The notes below the pieces were generated by a model, which ran no database searches, was not told the origin of the DNA, and saw nothing but the letters and a program-made list of their open reading frames with translations. From assembly GCA_003153875.1 (NCBI GenBank), contig PMBY01000404.1, forward strand, positions 1 through 5,115: a stretch of DNA of 5,115 bases, in the 5' to 3' direction. The DNA is from Myxococcales bacterium. Its GTDB lineage: Bacteria; Myxococcota; Polyangia; Fen-1088. Both the position numbers and the translations under genes were made by a program. This document shows positions 1-5,115 of this stretch, piece by piece. Every line of letters begins with the position of its first letter. Position 1 is the stretch's first letter.

Positions 1-2007
<2,007 letters not shown>

Positions 2008-2018
2008 TTGTGCCAATC

Positions 2019-3389
2019 ATGAAATCTCTGCTTCCCTTCGTGGCGGCCGCCACGTTCGTCGCTTCTTCCACCGGTGCCGGGCCTACGCCGCGGCCAGGAG
2101 GTACTCGCTTGACCTCGCAGAAATCGGCTTTCCCCTTCGCCTTTTCCCAGAAGGTCCTGGCCAACGGCCTGCGCATCTTCGTTGTGCCCTACGACTCTCC
2201 CGGCCTGGTGGCCTACTACTCGGTGGTGCGCACGGGCAGTCGCAACGAGGTGGAACCGGGCAAGTCCGGCTTCGCGCATTTCTTCGAGCACATGATGTTC
2301 CGCGGGACCGAACGCTATTCGACCGAGCAGTACAATGCCGAAATCAAGGCCATGGGCGCGGACTCCAATGCATTCACCGCCGAGGACATGACCGTGTACC
2401 ACATCCTGGCCGGCAAGTCCGCGCTGGCCAAGGTGGTCGAGATCGAGGCTGACCGCTTTCTGAATCTCAAATACGACGAGGCTTCTTTCCAGAAGGAAGC
2501 CCGCGCGGTTCTGGGCGAGTACAACAAGGGCTCGTCGGATCCGTTGCAGAAGATGGACGAGGCGCTGCACGACCACGCCTTCACGGTGCACAGCTACAAA
2601 CACACCACCATTGGGTTTGTGCGCGACATCGAGGACATGCCCCACCAGTTCGCCTACTCGCGCCAGTTCTTCGACCGCTACTATCGGCCCGACAACGTGA
2701 TCCTGTTGGTGGTCGGCGACGTCAGCGCCGATGAGGTTCTGAAGTTGGTCGAAAAGGCGTACGGCTCATGGAGCAAGGGCCCGGCCCGGCCGCCGGTCCC
2801 GGTCGAGCCACCGCAGACGCACGAACAACGCGTGACGGTTCCCTGGAAAGGCGCCAGCCTGCCCGTGCTGTTTGTCGGCTATCACACGCCCGCATTTTCC
2901 ACGAAGTCGGTCGATGGACCGGCGCTCGAAGTTTTGAGCGAGCTGCTTTTCGCCGAGCGATCGCGATTGCACAAGCAGCTCGTGCTCGACGAGCAGAAGG
3001 TGGAAACTCTGGAGGGCGGCGACGGAAAACACGTGGATCCCAACCTGTTTCTCGTGCTGGCCCGGGTGAAGCAGGCCAAGGACATGGCCTATGTCGAAGC
3101 CGCCATCGACAAAGAAATCGCGCGCATCGCGGCCGAGGGCGTGGATGAGAAGACCCTGGGCGAGGTACTCTCGCATGCGCGCTACGCCTTCGCGGCGCAG
3201 CTCGCGACGCCCGACCACGTCGCCCTGGTGGGGGCCGAGTTCTTGGCCTTGGACGGGCACCTGTCCGCCATCGACGCGTATTTCTCCCGGCTGGGTCAGG
3301 TGAAGAGCGCGGACGTTCAGCGCGTGGCCCGTACATACTTCACCCCGCAGAACCGCACCGTGGTTATTCTGCAGCCGGAAACCCCGTGA
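2019..3389 (+). CDS. Secreted M16B zinc metallopeptidase, catalytic (HxxEH) subunit
   Basis: This is a predicted zinc peptidase of the pitrilysin/insulinase family, 456 residues from the chosen ATG. The N-terminus (Met-Lys-Ser, then a hydrophobic run to about residue 19) looks like a Sec signal peptide without a lipobox cysteine, so the protein is probably periplasmic or secreted. The M16 N-terminal domain spans about residues 45-190. It holds the inverted zinc motif HFFEH at 87-91 (His87 and His91 bind zinc, Glu90 is catalytic) and the distal zinc ligand Glu167 in AVLGEYN. Asn117 lies in the conserved SNAFTAEDMT segment. The M16 C-terminal domain covers about residues 199-385. Where M16 proteins often carry an Arg-x6-Tyr pair, this one reads RLHKQLVLDEQKVE, so the pair is absent. 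The next gene supplies it, which suggests a heterodimer. In-frame TTG (2004) and GTG (2010) starts exist upstream. ATG 2019 gives the best signal peptide, but no clear ribosome-binding site precedes it. Confidence 0.93.
   Translation: MKSLLPFVAAATFVASSTGAGPTPRPGGTRLTSQKSAFPFAFSQKVLANGLRIFVVPYDSPGLVAYYSVVRTGSRNEVEPGKSGFAHFFEHMMFRGTERYSTEQYNAEIKAMGADSNAFTAEDMTVYHILAGKSALAKVVEIEADRFLNLKYDEASFQKEARAVLGEYNKGSSDPLQKMDEALHDHAFTVHSYKHTTIGFVRDIEDMPHQFAYSRQFFDRYYRPDNVILLVVGDVSADEVLKLVEKAYGSWSKGPARPPVPVEPPQTHEQRVTVPWKGASLPVLFVGYHTPAFSTKSVDGPALEVLSELLFAERSRLHKQLVLDEQKVETLEGGDGKHVDPNLFLVLARVKQAKDMAYVEAAIDKEIARIAAEGVDEKTLGEVLSHARYAFAAQLATPDHVALVGAEFLALDGHLSAIDAYFSRLGQVKSADVQRVARTYFTPQNRTVVILQPETP
2039..2054. 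repeat. 16-bp perfect palindrome within the signal-peptide codons
   Basis: CGTGGCGGCCGCCACG equals its own reverse complement over all 16 bases and contains an 8-base GCGGCCGC core. It lies 20 bases into the first M16 gene and encodes part of the Val-Ala-Ala-Ala signal-peptide stretch. As RNA it could form a 6-bp stem with a 4-nt loop near the start codon. Codon bias for Ala in GC-rich DNA could produce it by chance. Confidence 0.6.
3386..3389 (+). other. GTGA stop/start overlap between the two M16 genes
   Basis: The TGA stop of the catalytic M16 gene (3387-3389) overlaps the GTG start of its partner (3386-3388). Such 4-bp overlaps usually mark translational coupling, which would help make two subunits of one complex in similar amounts. 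A weak GGAA (3377-3380) sits 5 nt before the GTG. Confidence 0.7.
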
Positions 3390-4927
3390 ACCGACGGAGA
3401 ACACCCCTCATGTTGCTTTCCATCGCCCTGGCGGCGGCGGGCGCCTCGGCCCCCCGCCGAACCGCTGCTGCCTCCTCGCGCCGAGCAGCCTCGGTCCCCC
3501 AAGGTCCGCGCACCGTGAGGTTGCCCTCGCCTGACAATCCCTTGGTCGCGATTCGACTGCTCTTCCGGGTGGGCGCGGCCGACGATCCCGCAGGCAAGGA
3601 AGGGCTCGCCGCTCTGACCGCAGCCATGCTCGGGTCGGCCGGAACCAAGCGCCGCTCCTGGTCCGAAGTCCTGGATGCGCTCTATCCCATGGCGGCCGAC
3701 ATTCAGACCTACGGCGACAAGGACACTTTCGTCTTCGAGGGCACCGTTCATCGCGACAACCTGGCGGCCTACGCCGATCTCTTGGCTGAGCAGATCCTGA
3801 CCCCGCGCTTCGCCAACGAAGATTTCACGCGCCATCGCCAGGATGCGCTCGACTTCATCAGCAAGACTCTGCGCGGCACCGACGACGAGGATCTAGGCAA
3901 GCAGGCCCTGGCCACGCTCATGTTCAAGGGTCATCCCTACGGCCATCCCACCGCCGGCAGCGTCGCCGGCTTGCAAGCCATTACTCTCGCTGACGTACGC
4001 CGTTTCTACGCCACCATGTTCACCCAGGATCGCTTGATCGTCGGCGTGGCCGGCGGGTATCCCGACGGCTTTCCCGAGAGCCTGGTGGCGCGTTTTTCTG
4101 CGCTGCCTGCCCAGGGCAAGCCGCATAGAAAATTTCTGTTGCCCCCGGCCCGCCCTGGCGAGGTGCTGATCGTCGAGAAAGTGGCCCGCGCCAATGCCGC
4201 GTCCCTGGGCCACCCGCTCGACATCACCCGCGCGGACGACGACTTCTATCCTCTGTATTTGGCCGGCTCGTACTTGGGCGAACACCGCACCTTCAACGGC
4301 CTGCTGATGGTCGAGCTCCGGCAGAAGCGCGGCCTGAACTACGGCGACTACGCCTATGTCGAAAATTTCATACAGGACGGTGGAACGACCTTCCCGCTCA
4401 CCAACATCACGCGCCGCCAGCAACATTTCGAAATCTGGTTGCGTCCGGTGCCACCGCAGACCACGTCGTTTGCCATTCGCGGCGCCTTCTTCGAACTAGA
4501 CAAGCTGGTGCGCGAGGGCATTCCGGCTGCGGGCTTCCAAGCGACCCGTGAGTTCTTGCTGCACTACCTGGACCTGTGGGCGCAGGATCCGTCGCGCCGC
4601 CTGGGCTACGCCATCGACGCTCTCGTTTACGGCAAGGACATCCTCGCCGAGATGAAGGCGCGGCTACCGACAATGACCAAGGTGCAGGTCGATCGCGCCA
4701 TCCGAAAGCATCTTGATCCCAAGCGCCTGACCGTCGCCATCGTCAGTGACAACGCCAAGGCCCTGCGCGCCGAGTTGGCCTCCGGCAAGCCCACGCCCAT
4801 GACCTATGACACCAAGGACACTCCCGCCGAGGTGCTCGAGCGAGACAAGGCCATCGAAGGGTTCCCGCTTGGCCTTTCTGCCAGCCGGATCAAGATCGTT
4901 TCCGCGGGGGTCATGTTCGAGAAGTAG
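3386..4927 (+). CDS. M16-family non-catalytic partner with Arg/Tyr pair, secreted
   Basis: This is a second M16-fold protein, 513 residues from GTG 3386. Its predicted role is to form the substrate-binding half of a heterodimeric peptidase with the preceding gene product. The zinc motif is destroyed: the segment aligned with GFAHFFEHMM reads GLAALTAAML, so Ala76, Ala79 and Ala80 replace His, Glu and His. The position of the distal Glu is Phe157 (DALDFIS). The fold is still recognisable from GHPYGHPTAG (182-191), the LADVRRFYATMFTQDRLIVGVAG region (201-223) and ELRQKRGLNYGDYAY (310-324). The last contains Arg312 and Tyr319, the seven-residue spacing of the Arg/Tyr pair that positions substrate in M16 enzymes. 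The N-terminus has three arginines (3-5) and a hydrophobic stretch to about residue 22, a signal peptide, followed by an Arg/Ala/Ser-rich spacer to about residue 42. About 50 residues extend beyond the M16 domain. The start overlaps the upstream stop as GTGA. ATG 3410 is an alternative that would lose the charged signal-peptide n-region. Confidence 0.9.
   Translation: MNRRRTPLMLLSIALAAAGASAPRRTAAASSRRAASVPQGPRTVRLPSPDNPLVAIRLLFRVGAADDPAGKEGLAALTAAMLGSAGTKRRSWSEVLDALYPMAADIQTYGDKDTFVFEGTVHRDNLAAYADLLAEQILTPRFANEDFTRHRQDALDFISKTLRGTDDEDLGKQALATLMFKGHPYGHPTAGSVAGLQAITLADVRRFYATMFTQDRLIVGVAGGYPDGFPESLVARFSALPAQGKPHRKFLLPPARPGEVLIVEKVARANAASLGHPLDITRADDDFYPLYLAGSYLGEHRTFNGLLMVELRQKRGLNYGDYAYVENFIQDGGTTFPLTNITRRQQHFEIWLRPVPPQTTSFAIRGAFFELDKLVREGIPAAGFQATREFLLHYLDLWAQDPSRRLGYAIDALVYGKDILAEMKARLPTMTKVQVDRAIRKHLDPKRLTVAIVSDNAKALRAELASGKPTPMTYDTKDTPAEVLERDKAIEGFPLGLSASRIKIVSAGVMFEK
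3396..3401 (+). promoter_or_regulatory. Shine-Dalgarno-like GGAGAA favouring an alternative start at 3410
   Basis: GGAG at 3396-3399 lies 10 nt upstream of the in-frame ATG at 3410, a better match to a ribosome-binding site than the sequence before GTG 3386. Starting at 3410 would give a 505-residue protein whose signal peptide lacks its positively charged N-terminus, so the GTG start remains preferred. Confidence 0.3.
4919..4924 (+). promoter_or_regulatory. Ribosome-binding candidate for the kinase gene
   Basis: GAGAAG overlaps the last codons of the second M16 gene and ends 15 nt before the kinase ATG at 4940. The spacing is longer than usual, so the match is tentative. No stronger purine run lies closer to the start. 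Confidence 0.3.
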
Positions 4928-4939
4928 AATGGCCCGTCG

Positions 4940-5115
4940 ATGCCCGGCCCCGACCGCTACCATATCTCGCGCAAGATCGCTGACGGCGGTATGGCCGAAA
5001 TCTTTCTCGGCAGCCAGCGCGGGGTCGAAGGCTTTGAACGCCCGGTCGTGCTCAAGCGCATCCTGGCGTCGCTGCTGGCCGACCCGCAGTTCCGCAACCA
5101 GATGATCGACGAGGC
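4940..5115 (+). CDS. Serine/threonine protein kinase (Hanks type), N-terminal fragment cut by window edge
   Basis: The frame from ATG 4940 stays open to the right edge, giving 58 full codons. It shows the start of a eukaryotic-like protein kinase domain, which phosphorylates Ser/Thr on target proteins using ATP. The glycine-rich loop is KIADGGMAEIFLG (residues 12-24), with Ala19 where many kinases have the third glycine. The beta-3 strand PVVLKR (35-40) contains the ATP-binding Lys39. Glu58 in the final MIDEA is placed like the alpha-C glutamate that pairs with this lysine. The loop variant and the insert QRGVEGFERP resemble kinases that are abundant in myxobacteria. The catalytic loop, activation segment and any C-terminal sensor or membrane segment lie outside the window, so activity and signal cannot be judged. 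The gene begins 12 bp after the preceding stop in the same reading frame. No other in-frame start exists between that stop and 4940. Confidence 0.88.
   Translation, partial: MPGPDRYHISRKIADGGMAEIFLGSQRGVEGFERPVVLKRILASLLADPQFRNQMIDE

Noticed and set aside
2766..3404. Antisense open frame (212 codons) opposite the 3' half of the first M16 gene
   Set aside because: It is a shadow of the M16 C-terminal domain coding strand, with no domain signature and no start context of its own.
3386..3451. Twin-arginine (Tat) signal in the second M16 protein (Asn-Arg-Arg-Arg-Thr-Pro-Leu)
   Set aside because: The arginines are present, but the residues after them do not match the S/T-R-R-x-F-L-K consensus, and M16 proteins bind zinc without needing folded export. 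A Sec signal peptide fits better.
4928..4939. Terminator or promoter between the second M16 gene and the kinase
   Set aside because: Only 12 bases separate the genes, with no inverted repeat, T-run or -10/-35-like pattern.
4806..5105. Frame with an ATG at 4929 (MARRCPAP...) as a possible start for the last gene
   Set aside because: It gives an Arg/Ser-rich product without motifs, whereas ATG 4940 in the other frame gives clear kinase subdomains I-III.

Overview
The window is densely coding, GC-rich DNA with four consecutive genes on the + strand and almost no intergenic sequence. Both edges cut a gene. In order it holds the C-terminal three quarters of an AcnA-type aconitase (1-2007), a secreted M16 zinc peptidase with an intact active site (2019-3389), a second M16-family protein with a degenerate active site (3386-4927), and the first 58 codons of a Hanks-type Ser/Thr protein kinase (4940 to the right edge).

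The high GC, strong G/C preference at third codon positions, long spurious antisense ORFs and the kinase N-terminus (GGMAE loop, then a GFERPVVLKR stretch) point to a myxobacterium or related Myxococcota/deltaproteobacterial lineage. This is inferred from gene style; no marker gene is present to prove it.

The gaps are 11 bp (aconitase to first M16), a 4-bp GTGA overlap (first to second M16) and 12 bp (second M16 to kinase). None holds room for a normal promoter or a visible terminator, so the four genes look like parts of one transcription unit, although a promoter inside an upstream coding region cannot be excluded.

The most informative feature is the M16 pair. The first protein carries HFFEH plus the distal zinc-ligand Glu but lacks the Arg/Tyr substrate-binding pair. 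The second has lost all three HxxEH residues and the distal Glu but keeps the Arg-x6-Tyr pair. This complementary split is the signature of a heterodimeric M16B peptidase, comparable in logic to mitochondrial processing peptidase and to the bacterial two-subunit M16B enzymes. Both have signal-peptide-like N-termini, so they probably assemble outside the cytoplasm. Aconitase is a cytoplasmic TCA-cycle enzyme, so its link to the pair is probably shared transcription rather than shared biochemistry.

No RNA genes, CRISPR arrays, insertion sequences or integration sites were seen. I found no clearly undescribed system; the M16 pair and its setting are what deserve a second look.
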